Part shown: positions 1-12,075 of the stretch, piece by piece
Numbering within the stretch: the stretch's first letter is position 1
How the letters are laid out: every line of letters begins with the position of its first letter
DNA from: Drechslerella dactyloides
Taxonomy: Eukaryota > Ascomycota > Orbiliomycetes > Orbiliales > Orbiliaceae
Assembly (NCBI GenBank): GCA_020064725.1
Contig: JAGTWJ010000017.1
Coordinates: 4,960,001-5,024,000 of the forward strand
Length of the DNA stretch: 64,000 nt
Direction: 5' to 3'
Position numbers and translations under genes: made by a program
Notes under the pieces: model-generated
Told to the model about the DNA's origin: nothing
The model's input: only the letters and a program-made list of their open reading frames with translations
The model's database searches: none

Positions 1-1218
1 GCGCCTGGCGATAGCGTCGCGAAAAGAAGCGGCGCGCTTGGCTCAATTTCATGGGTTATGCCAGGCTGAGCCTCACTGTCCGGTCCACCCGTAAGCTGGA
101 TCAACATATGACCCTCTATTGTTTGTCGACTCGGCCCGATAGCCCAATACCACCCGGGAGAACTATACTCGGGGCATGACTGTCCGCTTGGATCGATCGT
201 GTATAAACTTCGATCCAGGGGGGCGTCCTCCGAACTCAGATCTTCATCCGTTCCCGAGTACTCTGGCCTGCAAACTATTGGTGACTCAATCATTAGCGTG
301 CCCGATAAAAGAAACAAGTCAAAGTCAAAGATCGACTTAATATGCAGGCGACACTCGGATACTTTTGTGCAACATCGCAGGACTGAGAACTCACGCCTTC
401 GGATTGGAAAGTTCAAGTACGGGACTCCCGGGACTACGCTGATAACAAGCGCCGCAGCCTGGCATGCCAGACAGAGTGTAGATAATATGCATCTCATAGC
501 AACAACGGCTAGCTAGACAGTCGGAATGGCTTCAAAATGGGCTAGTGGGAAAACTCATCGTCGAAATCTTTCAATCGTACTAGGCTTCACACATATCTAG
601 GGAGCCTCTTTTATTTGGTCTAGGAATTTGCTATATAGGTGAAGATAAATTGGAACTATCAACTAGAGCTAATCGCACTAATTGTTTCCGATAGCCTTAA
701 TCGATTAAGGATCTGGGTGCCGCGAAATACTAGCGCAGGCATATTCCCTCAACTTCGGGAACCAGCGCAAACTACCTGCAGCCTGTCTGTTAGATCAGAC
801 TTTCCATTCTCGTGTACAACTCATGTCCGATAGTTGACACCCAGCATACAACAACAGGTATAGAAGTCATGCTAACCTGCGAATATCGTTCAAGCCCACC
901 CTGTGGTGTGTGCCCTAGGCTGGCTCGATATTACATAGCGTACTTGTGATGCATAAATCAAAAATTTCTGAGCTATCAGTGGTATCGAAAGTAAAATTAT
1001 CCGATAATTATTTGCTATCTCTCGGAAGAGACCCATTCGAGTATTTGCTTTAATGCCGGAGCTGCTAATATGTCTTGCGTGAAGAAAGCGACGTAATATA
1101 TAAGCCTATAGCTACGGCCCACTTGATACACCAAACTGAGCCAGCAGGACTCTTTTACTCCAGGGCATGCAGAGCTAGACCCGTCGCTGTAACTTTCCGC
1201 GATCGCCGCTCACCGACT
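1..1218. other. Intergenic stretch, no supported gene
   Basis: I see only short open frames without a recognisable protein pattern or convincing intron-linked extension. The stretch lies downstream of the minus-strand secreted gene that ends at 1219. Confidence 0.5.
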
Positions 1219-2625
1219 CTATTGTCCATTCCTCGTATTCTTTCGAGTTTTCTCAGAAACATCCATCTCAAAGCTTTGGAACCTGTTGGGCCCTGGGCGG
1301 ATCTGCTCCACATAGTCATCCTCTTTTTGCTCCTCTTGAGTTGGAGCAGCGGCTTTGCCGCCGGTAAATCTATTACCGATGGATGTCGCGAACTTCCCCA
1401 GCATGTTTCTCCCCGCGGTAGTCAGAGCTCCAAAGGTGCTTTGCTTAGGGAGCATATTCTCGTACACGCGCCAGTCGTCATCTTCAACTGGGCCCTGTTG
1501 TTGAGAAATCACGGTCTCTCCTATCTCCACGAGCTCTGGCTCTGCACCAATTACCCTCAAGACTCGAAACTCGACCGCTGGAACGTCGTTGGATACTGGA
1601 AGTGTCATGCCACGGCCGACATTCCAATAATTGCGCACGCCACCAAACGTTTGGACTGTATATGTATGGATTAGCATATCTTTGCTCCTGGATACTCCAG
1701 TGGTACAGTTAGGACGTACGTCTCAAGACTTTTTGGTCCTCTGGCTTAAGCGGGACACCTTGAAAGTCTAGAACATCGCCTGCGCGTGGCATGTCGCCCG
1801 CCTCCATGGTAAGAACCTGCCCATTTCTGATTACGTTGAATCCAATTGTTTCAACGTCAGTTTAATTAAACTGCAACCCAATTGAGCTAAATATCAGGAA
1901 GGCTGCGCCTGCGAGATTGTCGCTGGGCTGCTGTTGCTACCAGACTATGCTGGATAGCTTGTGGCCTCTGAAGAGGAGTCGAATAACAGCACGTTGGAAC
2001 CAACAACGACAACAACAACAACGAGACAGGGACTTACTGGGCACTGCGGTACAGCCCTTCCGTGTAACCGTATGAAAAGTAAGTGTTTACAATTCCCTGG
2101 TCGAAGGTAGCCGTTAAGCCTTCGGCGTTTCCTGAAGTAACATCCGAATTGGCTCCAGCAAGGAACACCGTTCTGAACGTTTCATCTTCCTCAAGGGGCT
2201 TGGTTCCCGGCAGACCAAACGACCACATGTTCGCTTCAGGACCATCGCTTTTAAAGTCGCAGTCTGATTCCAAGTCGGCGGCGTATAACCCCCATCGCGC
2301 ACCCAGTCCCCGGGTGACACACTATGGCAGTCCAGAAGCTTATGTTAGCGCCGAACTAGACTTAAAGACTTGGTGGGTTTCCAGGGCCCATTCGGTAAAT
2401 GGTCAGACGGGATAAATGGAGGGGTCCGCGAAGACAAAGCTGTTGCAAGAGACTGGTGGCTTCAAGATCTGTCTTACATATCCACCCTGGAACGGGCTTT
2501 TCTCCGGGCCCCAAATTCGCTAGTGCCGCCTTGTCATAGATACCAACATAAAATGAACCGGGTAAGAGGACAGCATTCGCGGTTAATGCTGTCGCTACGC
2601 AACCAACAAGAATGGAAAGCTGCAT
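1219..2625 (-). CDS. Putative secreted protein, four exons, function unknown
   Basis: This is a spliced minus-strand model with exons 2478-2625, 2038-2263, 1720-1826 and 1219-1655. The ATG at 2625 opens a hydrophobic signal-like start (MQLSILVGCVATALTANA). The second intron has a GTAAGT donor, a CTGAC branch site and a CAG acceptor; the first has a GTAAGA donor; the third has GTACGT and a CTAAT branch. The exon phases agree and the total is 918 bases, giving 305 residues. The middle is rich in Gly, Thr and Asn. The C-terminal third is charged, with an acidic/Gln-rich segment near EEQKEDDY. I do not recognise the family. The first acceptor (near 2264) is the least certain junction; an alternative acceptor near the tag at about 2320 exists. 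The consistent phasing supports a real gene, but the function is unknown. Confidence 0.55.
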
Positions 2626-3904
2626 GGTGGATGACTACTATAAGAATCCAACCAAATCGACTCGATTTTGGAGGTATATATAATGTAACGAGGTAGAATG
2701 GCCGGCAATCAAATAGGGACCCCGGGAAATATGGAAGACAAAAGCTTTCCAAGGGTTTCTCGAGTCGCAGCTTATGTCGTAGAATTAAATTCTGTCTAGA
2801 TTTGAAGCATGGAAGTTGAAGGCGTATGGTGATTTTGCGCAGATTTCGCTATAGACTTTCGTCGGCGCCGGAAAACCGCTCCTTCTGAGTAAAGGTGGTG
2901 AGCAGAACTAAGCGAATATCTCTCGAGATCCCACGCGTTCGGTTACGCAAACGGCAACTTAACTTACAGTTAGATATGTCAAAGGCCGTGTCATTACTCC
3001 AGCAGAAAATGAGTCGATTCCCGAGATAAAAGATCGTAGGAATAGGGTCGCTCCCAGCAGCCAGTTTAAGGCCTATAGGCAAGCGGTGACCGCCAGGAAA
3101 TCCCCCGTCCCAGGAGTCACCATCGGGTTATTGCAGGATATCATTTTCATATGCCCCGGATCCTAGGAACCAGTGTTTGTGCAATAACAGAGATTTTAAA
3201 CTGGGCTGGTCTCGTAAACCAAACCTTTGGAATTGTGTGAGTTTGGGCTGTGAGGCCAGACTGAGCCACACAAGAACTCAAGGGCACACGGGACTCGTGG
3301 CGCTAGTCATTCGCTTGCTTTCAGGCTGTTCAGTCGGGTTAGTTTTGGAAAACTATGTTGCATTTTAAAGGCCAACACATATCACTTAAAGTCGCGCGTA
3401 GATATATAGTTGAATTGAACAAAATTCTCAAAAGGTTTAGCTCACGCGGTAAGAAGTCCCAGAAATATTCGAATATCAGTATAAATATAGAAAGCTAGAT
3501 ACAGTATTAGGATTATAGTAGGATGCTCGGTATATTACATATTATATCTTTCAGCGCCATCTCGACAGGCTGAAGGGAATAGGGAAACCCATTCATGACA
3601 TGCAGAACTTTTGTGTTGTTTTAAAAATCAGAAACTTTTTGTTATCCCGTCCAGGCCGTTAGCTTTTTACCTTGTGAAAATGCAGATGTATTAGTGCAGT
3701 GCGTGCAAGCATGAAAACTTTTTGTGTTCCGAGATCCCCTTCTTTTCCTGTAGACACCAAAGCAACCCCCAAGTACTTCCGATAACAAGTCGTTCAAAAC
3801 CAAACCCTGAGGCGTCCGTCCGTCGTCAACATTGAGCAGTGACCGCCATCTATTTCGATGTAGTCGATGTATATGAAGATGTGAAGATTAAGGAGGCGTG
3901 AAGT
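2626..3904. other. Intergenic stretch
   Basis: No supported gene. At about 3206 there is a partial copy of the GTCTCGTAAACC end that also bounds the short mobile elements at 9163 and 28291, without a recognisable partner end. Confidence 0.45.
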
Positions 3905-4535
3905 TTAAGAAGAGGTGCGAGCGTTGACTTGAACGAGCTTGAGCTTGAGAGGGAAGCCGTTGGCAGTGACGCAGCACTCTCCGTCCCACCACATAACGTT
4001 CCACTGACCAGCCTGCTGGCTTGGGAAGGCATACCATCGCTGCTCGAAGTTGTAGCCGAGGAACTTTCCGGCTGCGGGTGCGATCTTGACTGATGGTCTG
4101 CCCATGTTGAAAGTCCATCCGTCCATCAACATTCGAGAGCCGTATTGTTTGCTGGCCTCCTCCGGGTTGGAGAGGAAGGCAAAGTTGTAGGCGCTGTCGC
4201 CAACAAGAACGGCTGGAGTATCAATGATGCCGATTGGGAAGCCGTGCAGCGACCAGGTGAATTGGTTGTCGCTGCCGGTAGCATAGAACTCAAGTGGAGT
4301 TCCACCGTTGTTGAGTCTAGATTTCGTTGGCAGTTAGTATATGGGTCTACTGATTATATTACTCGGGCTTGAGTTCAATGGAAGCGACATACCCAACAAG
4401 TGGACCGCTGAGACTAACGGTCATGCCGTCGAATGGCTGGCCAGGAGCAACAGCCTGGAGATTGAAGGTGGGGATGGCGACAGCTGCAGCCATGGCAGTG
4501 GAGACGAGAGCGGAGAGAGAGAAAAGAACCTTCAT
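3905..4535 (-). CDS. Small secreted protein, unknown family
   Basis: Two exons (4363-4535 and 3905-4316) are joined across a 46-base intron with a GTAATA donor, a perfect ACTAAC branch site and a CTAG acceptor, giving 194 residues. The first about 18 residues (MKVLFSLSALVSTAMAAA) form a typical signal peptide with an Ala-x-Ala end. The mature protein is moderately hydrophobic and rich in Gly, Asn and Phe, with only two cysteines, adjacent, near the C-terminus (ECCV), and several Trp residues (GQWNVMWWDG). The overall look is that of a fungal cell-surface or matrix protein, but I cannot name a domain. The ATG is preceded by an A-rich context, and the 5' region is pyrimidine/purine skewed as in well-expressed fungal genes. 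The gene structure is well supported; the function is open. Confidence 0.75.
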
Positions 4536-7500
4536 TTTTGCTGGTGATATGAAGATGAGGACTTGGTAGTATGTATGATATTGAGGGTATGAAGAATGTG
4601 ATGGATACTGTTGGACAGCTTTTGAATCCGGTTGATGTAGAAGATGATTGTTGTTTGGGATCGAAGATCGATTCTGAAGGCGATTGATTGATTGAGATGA
4701 TCAATTGATGATTGGATGTGTGATGGAGAAAAAAAAGTGAGATTCGGGGTGACATCGACGCTCATTTTATAGATATTCGAGAGGTGGGTTTAACTATGAT
4801 AACTGAATCTCCAAAGCTATCGGGCATGTATGATAGGCGAAAATTTTGCCACCACGGCTAGTGGCGCTGCCAACTGGGTTCAGGGTCCGTGTCGGAAGAG
4901 CTAGCTGAAAGATGAGCTATTTTCCCGATCCCGAGAGCTAAACGGCTCGGGGACCCTGCAATTCTATCTGCTTAGGCCAGGGGAGGTGGACGCCGTGCAC
5001 CGATACTCTCATTCGGAGAGAGAAACCGATACATCCCTGCTACAAATTTTTTTTTCATTCGGCACTAATTATACACTCGACCGCATTAGCGAGAGTCCAG
5101 CTTCCTTTGGAATACATATGCATGCAAGAGCGGGCTCGCGATGCAGGGGAAATTTTTCCTCTTAGAAAAATATTTTCTATGAGGATGTGCTCTTTGGGGT
5201 CCAGCCGACGATATCCTAGACGGCGACCCAAGGTTCACAATAGCCCTACGGTGCGGCCGAAAGGAGGCGCAATGGTTCTGGATTCATTGACAGAAATCTC
5301 TGCACCCATGCATAATCAGGTTGTATCCTATAGATCCGGAAATCAGAGGTAGATCCTTCGACTTCAGTATCCCACCAAGTTGGACTGTTACTATCGAATT
5401 TTTGTCGCGGGGGCATGCGTAGATTAATTCTAGATTGCAGGTTACTGACGTCAAGCTATCGACGTGGAAAATGCCAGTGATGTTGACATAGATTGAAAGG
5501 TCGATCCCAGGTTCTTCCGACACGAGAAGAGGCGATATCCATCTACGGGTGATCATTTGATATTGCGTCGATATCGACGTCTAGATGATACGATATCTCG
5601 ATAGTGATTCGGGTCGTCAATCTTACGATAGTGTAACGACATTCCTTTGCACGAAAAACAAGATTTTGCACGGCCTTTTCGTACAGCAAGCTCTCTTTGT
5701 AGCATAGTACAGCATCCGCGGCCTTTCGGAAATGTACGCTGTGTCGTATCTGCGGACATCTTTCACCTCGAAAGGCAGCTGTCCAGGCTGCATCGACACA
5801 ATCGTTGCTGCTTGGCAGCTTATCGCTGGGGACTGACAACGCACTTTTCCCAACAAGGTCGTCCACGCCTACTAGAAAGGGGAAAGCCCGAGTGCGCATC
5901 CTTGTTGCCGACCTGACGGCCTTCCGCAAAGTCAAGATCTCGAGAGTCGTGTCATAGCGCATTTCCTCTTGGAGCGTTCTAGAATCTTAGCGTCCTCAAG
6001 CGGGTGTCGTGAGTAATATACAAATGAAAATTTTTTGCTTGGAGGGTTCAGGCGGACGGGCGCGGACGCCGCGCGACACATATCAACTGACATTTTGTCC
6101 CGAAAAAATCTGATATCGGGGTAAAAGAATTTTCTTTAGCTATCCATGCACCTATCCGTAGCGGCCCGGACGCGACCTAGCTGAGTCGTTGCGTGATAAC
6201 TTGTCGATAGTCAATCAATCTAAGATCTAGGAGAATTTACGAACGGTGTAGATGCCGAAGGTAGCAGTATGCCGGGCAATGAAGCATGTGCAGGTATCTC
6301 GGTGTGGGATGGCTACCAATGAAGGCGAAGCATAACTATGAATGACCCTGCATCGTCTGCTCTCTACAAGAGCTGTTGGGAATCGACTGCATGGAGGTAT
6401 GGTGTAGACATCAACGAAGGCATTACGGGTTAATCTGTGGCCTTTGGTGCCTTGGTGGCATTCGTTCACGTTGATCACGTTGATCAAGTGAGCATAAATT
6501 GAGAGAGGTCGACGGTCGCCAAGAGGGTAGCCTGATTGTGTATATCACGATCACCAACGGAGTATCACCACCCACGGGAGATTTAGGGAAGTGCGTCTGG
6601 CCGTGTGCCTGATTAGCGAGATATGTGGTGGCGTCAGCCCTTACGATACGGTGAACGGGTTGTATCTCGGAATCAGGCATTTGCCGCGATCGATCGAGGT
6701 TACTGCAGATGCTACGGGGTGTCTAATCTAAGATCTTAGTGTGAGATTGGGTTAGATATCGCAGCAGGCGATGATCAGACCACCTAGAGAAACGTCACCG
6801 TGATGATATCATACCAGTTTACTATAAGCAGTCTGGATAAGGCATCCATTGACGTCAAGACAGGCGTATATCTCTACAGACAAAGATCGAAGCAAATTGC
6901 CACATCCTAAACTCTGGTCCACGCGCGCGGCGTAACGTCACGCCATATACCTATATGACGACAGCGGTAAGATAGAATCTGCAACATCGCTGGTTCACGT
7001 GTTCCAATAACTCAGACGCCGCTTACAAGTTATGAATCCGGAGAGTTGAGCCCGAGAAATACGTGACTCGGTTGCAGGCAGTCCGCAGGCGTGGAGCTCT
7101 ACTTGCGTCCAGCTTGGGGCCGGCGAGACAACGTCGAGCGTAAGCGGATTGTTAACGCGGTACCCGACAGCTCGAGCAAGTGAGCCTGCTCCTCAGGTAG
7201 CTGTATACGGTATAGTCCCGTTCCCAGCGTATTCGGCGGATATGAGCTTGAGTCTGCATTAACGTTAGCTCGGCTTCGTTACCGGACGCCCGCAAACACG
7301 TCGCAGCTGCCGTTGTCGACAGCGCCGACACGCCCCCTCAAAAATTGCAAAAAATCGGAGAAAACGGCAAAAAATCGCGGGCGGCGGGCGCGGCGTTTCA
7401 GCGTTTTGGTTTTGGACGAGGCGGCGTGTTTGTTGTCGCGAAAGGGATTCTTTGTTTTGTCCTCCTGTCTTTTTTTTCCTCTTGCTGTTATTTTATTTTT

Positions 7501-7739
7501 CGCGCAGCCCACCAAATTTCGTTTTATTGTCGTCTGCGCGCCCTCTTTTATTCCTCCTCTCGTCCCAACTGCTGCTGCGCTCCTCCTCCTCCAACTTCTT
7601 TTCCTCTTCTCCACGAACGTGTCGCAAACGAATCGCCTGCCTGTCTGTCCGCCCTCATCGTCGCCGTTGCCCAAGCCGCCAGCCTCGCTCGTGCCGACGC
7701 GCCCTGTCTGCCGGTCCCTGCCGTTGCCGAGTTCCCCCA
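4536..7739. other. Long intergenic region with one weak ORF
   Basis: Apart from the weak ORF at 5543-5962 I find no gene. The part just before 7805 becomes GC- and pyrimidine-rich (7450-7740) and is probably the promoter of the AT-hook gene. Confidence 0.4.
5543..5962 (-). CDS. Weak hypothetical ORF, 139 residues
   Basis: An uninterrupted ATG-started frame of 139 codons. The encoded protein is mixed charged/hydrophobic without signal peptide, membrane segment or motif that I recognise. It has no visible intron extensions and no partner gene. Such a length can occur by chance in this composition, so it is listed only as a possibility. Confidence 0.2.
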   Translation of the reverse strand: MRYDTTLEILTLRKAVRSATRMRTRAFPFLVGVDDLVGKSALSVPSDKLPSSNDCVDAAWTAAFRGERCPQIRHSVHFRKAADAVLCYKESLLYEKAVQNLVFRAKECRYTIVRLTTRITIEISYHLDVDIDAISNDHP

Positions 7740-7745
7740 TATAAA
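7740..7745 (+). promoter_or_regulatory. TATA box of the AT-hook gene
   Basis: TATAAA lies 60 bases upstream of the ATG at 7805, following a long C/T-rich tract (about 7450-7735) typical of fungal core promoters. Confidence 0.45.
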
Positions 7746-7804
7746 CCGCCGATATCAGGCCATCCCGGCTTCTCTGTGCGTGGACAAACAGTGCACTAAC
7801 AACC

Positions 7805-8753
7805 ATGGCTGCTTCAAAGCTCGGGAACTTGGGTGAGTGAACGTTGTCTCTCTATGTCCCGGAATAGCATCTAGAGTAATCTGAGCTGCCTCCGCTGCTT
7901 TCGATCGTGGATGCGCTGCGTGTGCTGCAGTGCTGTTTCCCGTGTCACTTTCGCGTCGTTGTGTCGGATTCGCGTTAGGCTGCTTCTTGGCCCGCTACGC
8001 TCTTGGACATGCGGATCAACCTCGATACATCCCCAGATGCGAATTGCATACTCGCTCTCGCTCGATCTACCATTCTTGAGTCGCGATGCGCCTCCTGTCG
8101 CTCCAAGTCTCCCAAGCCTTTGTCTTCCCATCCGGCTTGTTGCCCGTGTCTAGCTGACGCGTCTTTCCCTACGTCGCGCTCGTGTTGCACATTCTTCGGC
8201 TTCACTAACAACAACAGCGGGATTTGCATCGGCCGCCTTCAAATCCGCCACTGCTGCTGTTGCTTCTGCTGTTGCTGCTCCAAAAGATGACTCGCCTGCT
8301 GACGATAACCGCAACAAATCCTCTCCTGCCTCAGATGTAGATAACGCTGCCGACTCCAAGGCCGATAAGAAACCCGATGCCACCGCCGCACCCGTCAAGC
8401 GAGGCCGTGGTAGGCCGCCCAAGCCCGGCGGTCCCGCCCCCAAGAGGCCGGTCGTCCTGACTGCCTCCGGCGAGCCCAGGAAGAGAGGCAGACCGCGCAA
8501 GGATGAAGGTGCTGAACCGAAAGCCAAAGTTGCAAAAACTGCCAAGACAAACTCTCCCGCAGGCGTCGAGAGGCGTGGAAGAAAGAAGAAGGAAGATGCC
8601 GCACCGGCAAAGAAGGCTACGCCGAAGAAAGCCGCAACTACCTCCAGGCGTGGTAAGAAAGAGGAGGAGCCCAAGCAGGACCCCGAAGAAGAGGTCGAAG
8701 ATGACGAGGAGGATGATGCCGAAGATGCTGAAGGGGAAGACGACGACGAGTGA
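7805..8753 (+). CDS. AT-hook (HMG-I/Y-like) DNA-binding protein
   Basis: Two exons, 7805-7832 and 8218-8753, are separated by a 385-base intron with a GTGAGT donor, a CACTAAC branch site and a CAG acceptor; the product is 187 residues. After an Ala-rich start (residues 1-30) come two clear AT-hooks, KRGRGRPPKPG (about 70-80) and RKRGRPRKDEG (about 98-107), and a weaker basic ERRGRKKK patch (about 128-134). A Lys/Ala-rich stretch follows, and the C-terminal tail is almost wholly Glu/Asp (about 158-187), as in chromatin proteins of the HMGA type. It should bind the minor groove of AT-rich DNA in the nucleus. The long first intron right after ten codons is notable. The domain assignment is secure; the biological role is inferred from the motif only. 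Confidence 0.88.
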
Positions 8754-9371
8754 TTATGCTAGATCGCTGTATGCACGTGCACTCCTGAGGCTGTAATGGC
8801 CCTAACGCAAAAGAAAAGGACCTGTACCTGCTCCTATATTGTGTTCTCGTCCATTGCTCCTTTCCCAGCAATCCGCACACTATTTTTGTGGCTCGCACGG
8901 TTCTTGTTTACTACATTCACGGCGCATTGGAGAGGGTGGAGGTTCATCAGCTAAAATATATCGCTCAATCTGAGATACGGCCGTACCGAGTTTCTCAGAT
9001 AGTCTTAGCATGATGCTTATTTTGCTTTGCGATTCGCTTCCATGTATATCTTTGCGAAAAGACTAGCTAATCTGCCACTCTAAATTTTATGCTTGTATAA
9101 AGATCGGAAGCTCCTTAACGTATAGAATTATAAACGGTCTATACGGATCCATAGGTGTATATCAGTCTCGTGAGCCGACTAAGGTGCTGGCTGCCAACGT
9201 GCGGTCGGCAACGCCAGTCTGGCTTACGAGACTGGGTGTATATATCAATCGTATACTCATTGATATATAGCAACGCTTCGCTTCGTGAACTACTCGTGCC
9301 TGTAGGCGTCAAACGTTTGTGTCAGGAACAAGCCAATTAACAATAAACCCGCGCGATGACAAAGCCATGGC
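8754..9371. other. Intergenic stretch with a short mobile element
   Basis: Holds the 3' region of the AT-hook gene and the 72-base inverted-repeat element at 9163-9234; no gene is supported. Confidence 0.5.
9163..9234. mobile_element. 72-bp MITE-like element with 9-bp target duplication
   Basis: The ends are inverted: CAGTCTCGTGAGCC on the left and its near reverse complement GGCTTACGAGACTG on the right. The element is flanked by an exact direct repeat GGTGTATAT (9154-9162 and 9235-9243), the expected footprint of a cut-and-paste insertion with a 9-bp duplication. A relative with the same ends sits at 28291-28353. A 9-bp duplication is typical of Mutator-like elements; the class is an inference, since no transposase is present. 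Confidence 0.7.
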
Positions 9372-10517
9372 TTACTTCAGCTTCTTATCAGTTGGCTCTG
9401 GGTAAGCAAGTAAGAATACTTCGACGGCCTCGCAGTAGCTGTCGGGCTGCAAATTGTCCAAGTTCAATGTGGCACCACTGAATCCCCAGCGAGTAGGGTT
9501 AGGTTTGCCGTCATCCCGGGCGTCTTCGACCCAGTAGTCGTAGTTCTTTTTCGAAACGCACACTGAAAAATGCATACATTAGCACCCTTCATGACAATAT
9601 CTAGGAGGCAACAGTGACTAAGCAAATTGTGTCGTTGGGTTACGCTCACTATAAAACTTTGGTGGCGCCCAAGGTCCTAGAGCCGTCCTTTCGATATGCT
9701 CTGCGGGCGGAAGAATAATGGATTGCGTGACGAAATCGGTGTCGAATTGGACAGGGTGCGGGTTTTTCTCGATTTTAAACCTGTGATAACGAGTATTGAA
9801 TATTATCAGCTGCTACTCGCCCTAATCGTCACAATTCGATGGCCGCGGCTTGGGCTAGCGCTAGTCGGAGACGATTCACTGTAAACCTGCAGTAATGACA
9901 ACGGTACGCTGACTTACCCGGCATTATTATATTCTTCTGCGGTGTACATCGTCTTGATATCTATCCATCTAACAGGTGATCGTGTACTAATAACCGTTCC
10001 CTCGCTGTCCAACCTTGTGGCTCTGTCACGTCTATCCAGATGGATTTGATGACAACAGTTCCGAGCATGGTTGGACTGGCCGTAACAGACCAGGTTCTGC
10101 GGCCCACGCTATCCATCCCGACCATTGATTTGTCGTGCACTACTACGGATTGGCCCTCCGCCTCGAATGTGGCTATCCAATCATTGTTAGAATCATGCCA
10201 ACCGCCTTCTGAAAAGGTATAGTGATATTGGTCTTTGATGTGTCATCCAGATTTTCGTGCACGAGCCTAAAATCTGTGTGAAAGACTTCCTGCTGGAGAG
10301 AACAGATGCAAGTTGGCGAATTGAGTTGCTTACCGTAGTAGTCTCCAAGGCCGAGATGTTGGTTCAACGGCCTAACTCCGATGAATGCCATCGTCTGCAT
10401 TGCACTGACGCCGGTGCATGCGAATGCCGCCCAGGCAAAGCCACGTCGAATACCCGTGAGTCCGTACATCGTCTCAAACCACGCCTTTTCTGTAGTCCAT
10501 CCAATCTTTGTATATAT
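9372..10517 (-). CDS. Conserved-looking multi-exon protein, unknown, 5' end unresolved
   Basis: Five exons read in consistent phase: 10334-10517, 10014-10208, 9918-9960, 9650-9780 and 9372-9562. Good junctions are GTAAGC at 10333, GTAAGT at 9917 and GTGAGC at 9649. The intron 9961-10013 has a poor GTTGGA donor but is the only way I found to keep the frame. The visible 247 residues start with a hydrophobic Ala/Gly-rich segment (GFAWAAFACTGVSAMQTMAF), possibly membrane-inserted, and end in KKLK, which fits the dilysine KKxx ER-retrieval signal. An upstream ATG frame at 10679-10876 could supply a first exon (phase-compatible junction CAG/GTCGCG near 10720), but this is unproven. I do not recognise the family. 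An alternative reading is a gene with small frameshifts. Confidence 0.5.
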
Positions 10518-10876
10518 CTGTGACCCGAATAATATCCAATGTAGAGGAATTTTTTTCTTGTTCAAGAGAGAAAGAAAGGGTGGCATGAACGTTAGGGAGA
10601 GCAGAAATAAAGTACAAGGGACTTGCCTATGCGTAGACACTGAGCAAGAAACGGAAGGAGTAGGTGCCCAGAGATATTCTATCTGATTGGGATCCGGGCG
10701 CCTGGGGCGCCCGCGACCTGGTCTAGGGGTCGCTCCAGATCCATAGCCAGCAGAACGTTCGAACGTTGATCCGTCGCAACATTATCTTGAACAAGGAGTC
10801 TGTCGAGATTCGGTTGACAGTGTGACTGACCATTCGACTGGCCTTGAGGCCGTTGTTTGAAGTTTATGCTTTCCAT

Positions 10877-11566
10877 TCTCCATTAGTTGATATTAGGATA
10901 TAGCCCCGCTACTGTAACGCAACATCGTGCTGGATTAGTAATTGACTTTCGATACTTTCCCGTCTTACTCAGATAGCACAATGTAGCCGTCGCACAACAC
11001 GGAGGAGTCGAAATTGCAACACCCCTAATGGGGAAAAGCGTGGTGATGGTAGGTTCTGTTCTTGGAGACTCGCTAACGAGATCCCAAAGATAGCGAGACG
11101 CAAATGAGTAACAATGATTCAGCGGCAGCTTGAGAGAAGATATGTCCCGCAGGGGTCTCTTGTAAGCTATTCCAGGATCAGAACTAATAGTTCCCGGCCA
11201 TCCTAGTTCTCCCTGCTGTGCAGTCGGCAGCCACCTTGTTAAACGGTCAACAAGTACCCTCATCAGAGGATCACAATGGCTGCCAAGCCCGAGGTTCTGA
11301 GGAATTCTTGTCTGTTTCGAGCTTAGGTTTGGTCACATTCGAGCTTGCGGATGAGTCAGCCGCTGCATGCTCCAGGTTCAAGGGTGCCAGATACGAGATG
11401 CTGCGTCGTCGGGCACCAAAGCCTGGCAACGTACTGGACGTGTACGTGTGTGTGTTACGTAGAGCCTCCAACGCAAGCTACAACGCTCGCTGACGAATCC
11501 GACAGCCCTCTCGTCTGCGAACCAATTGTTGACGTTCGCGCCATTCACTCCACCAATCTTGATATC
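10877..11566. other. Intergenic stretch
   Basis: Contains an ATG-started 126-codon minus-strand frame (10883-11263) with no recognisable features, considered probably spurious. The rest shows no gene. Confidence 0.4.
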
Positions 11567-11572
11567 TATAAA
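11567..11572 (+). promoter_or_regulatory. TATA box of the small membrane protein gene
   Basis: TATAAA 170 bases upstream of the ATG at 11737, followed by a C/T-rich leader (about 11590-11735). Confidence 0.35.
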
Positions 11573-11736
11573 GAGCAATCGAGATACCCCGCTTCATCTT
11601 CTCTCTCCACCGCATCAAAATAGCAAAACAAGAACTGGCCCTCAATAAACAGCCACTCCTACCAACTACAATCTCAACTGAGATAGCATCCTCTTCCATT
11701 GCTTTATTCCCTATTCCTACTCGATTCTCTATCATA

Positions 11737-12075
11737 ATGACTGCACAATCCGTACCCTCACAAAACACGGTACCCCAACAGTCCGTTGAAATGCAGAATT
11801 TAGACCTCGAAAAGACTCAAGTGTCGCTCGCACCTTCGGATGACTCGACTATCAGAGTCCCCTTCTCCGATAGAAAAACGTCACGAAAATTATTTTTCAC
11901 CGTTTTGATACTCGCCAATCTCGCACTTCTGACGCTAGTTGTTGGACTTGCTGTGGGGCTAAGTCTCCACCGACAGCTCAATAAGTCGTCCGACGGTGGT
12001 TCATCGGCGGGGGGAGGCGACCAACGCGCTACTGCTAGCATCGGATCTGGATCAGGACCGAATAGGCACTCTTGA
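11737..12075 (+). CDS. Small single-pass membrane protein, unknown
   Basis: A 112-residue frame from a well-placed ATG behind a C/T-rich leader. The first about 50 residues are polar, with many Gln, Ser and Thr. A strong hydrophobic segment of about 26 residues (52-77, FFTVLILANLALLTLVVGLA) is preceded by the basic stretch DRKTSRK. The tail of about 35 residues is Gly/Ser-rich. With no cleavable signal, the Lys/Arg-rich flank on the N-terminal side predicts the N-terminus in the cytosol. No family recognised. The Gly/Ser tail resembles the linker after a membrane anchor in larger fungal surface proteins, so this may be the 5' part of a formerly longer gene. No continuation was found in the next 1.6 kb. 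Confidence 0.55.
   Translation: MTAQSVPSQNTVPQQSVEMQNLDLEKTQVSLAPSDDSTIRVPFSDRKTSRKLFFTVLILANLALLTLVVGLAVGLSLHRQLNKSSDGGSSAGGGDQRATASIGSGSGPNRHS

Noticed and set aside
7279..7836. Three long overlapping frames (up to 175 codons) on both strands
   Set aside because: They lie in the C/T-rich promoter of the AT-hook gene; compositional bias explains the openness.
10883..11263. ATG-started 126-codon minus-strand frame
   Set aside because: No motif, signal or intron extension; possible but not supportable.
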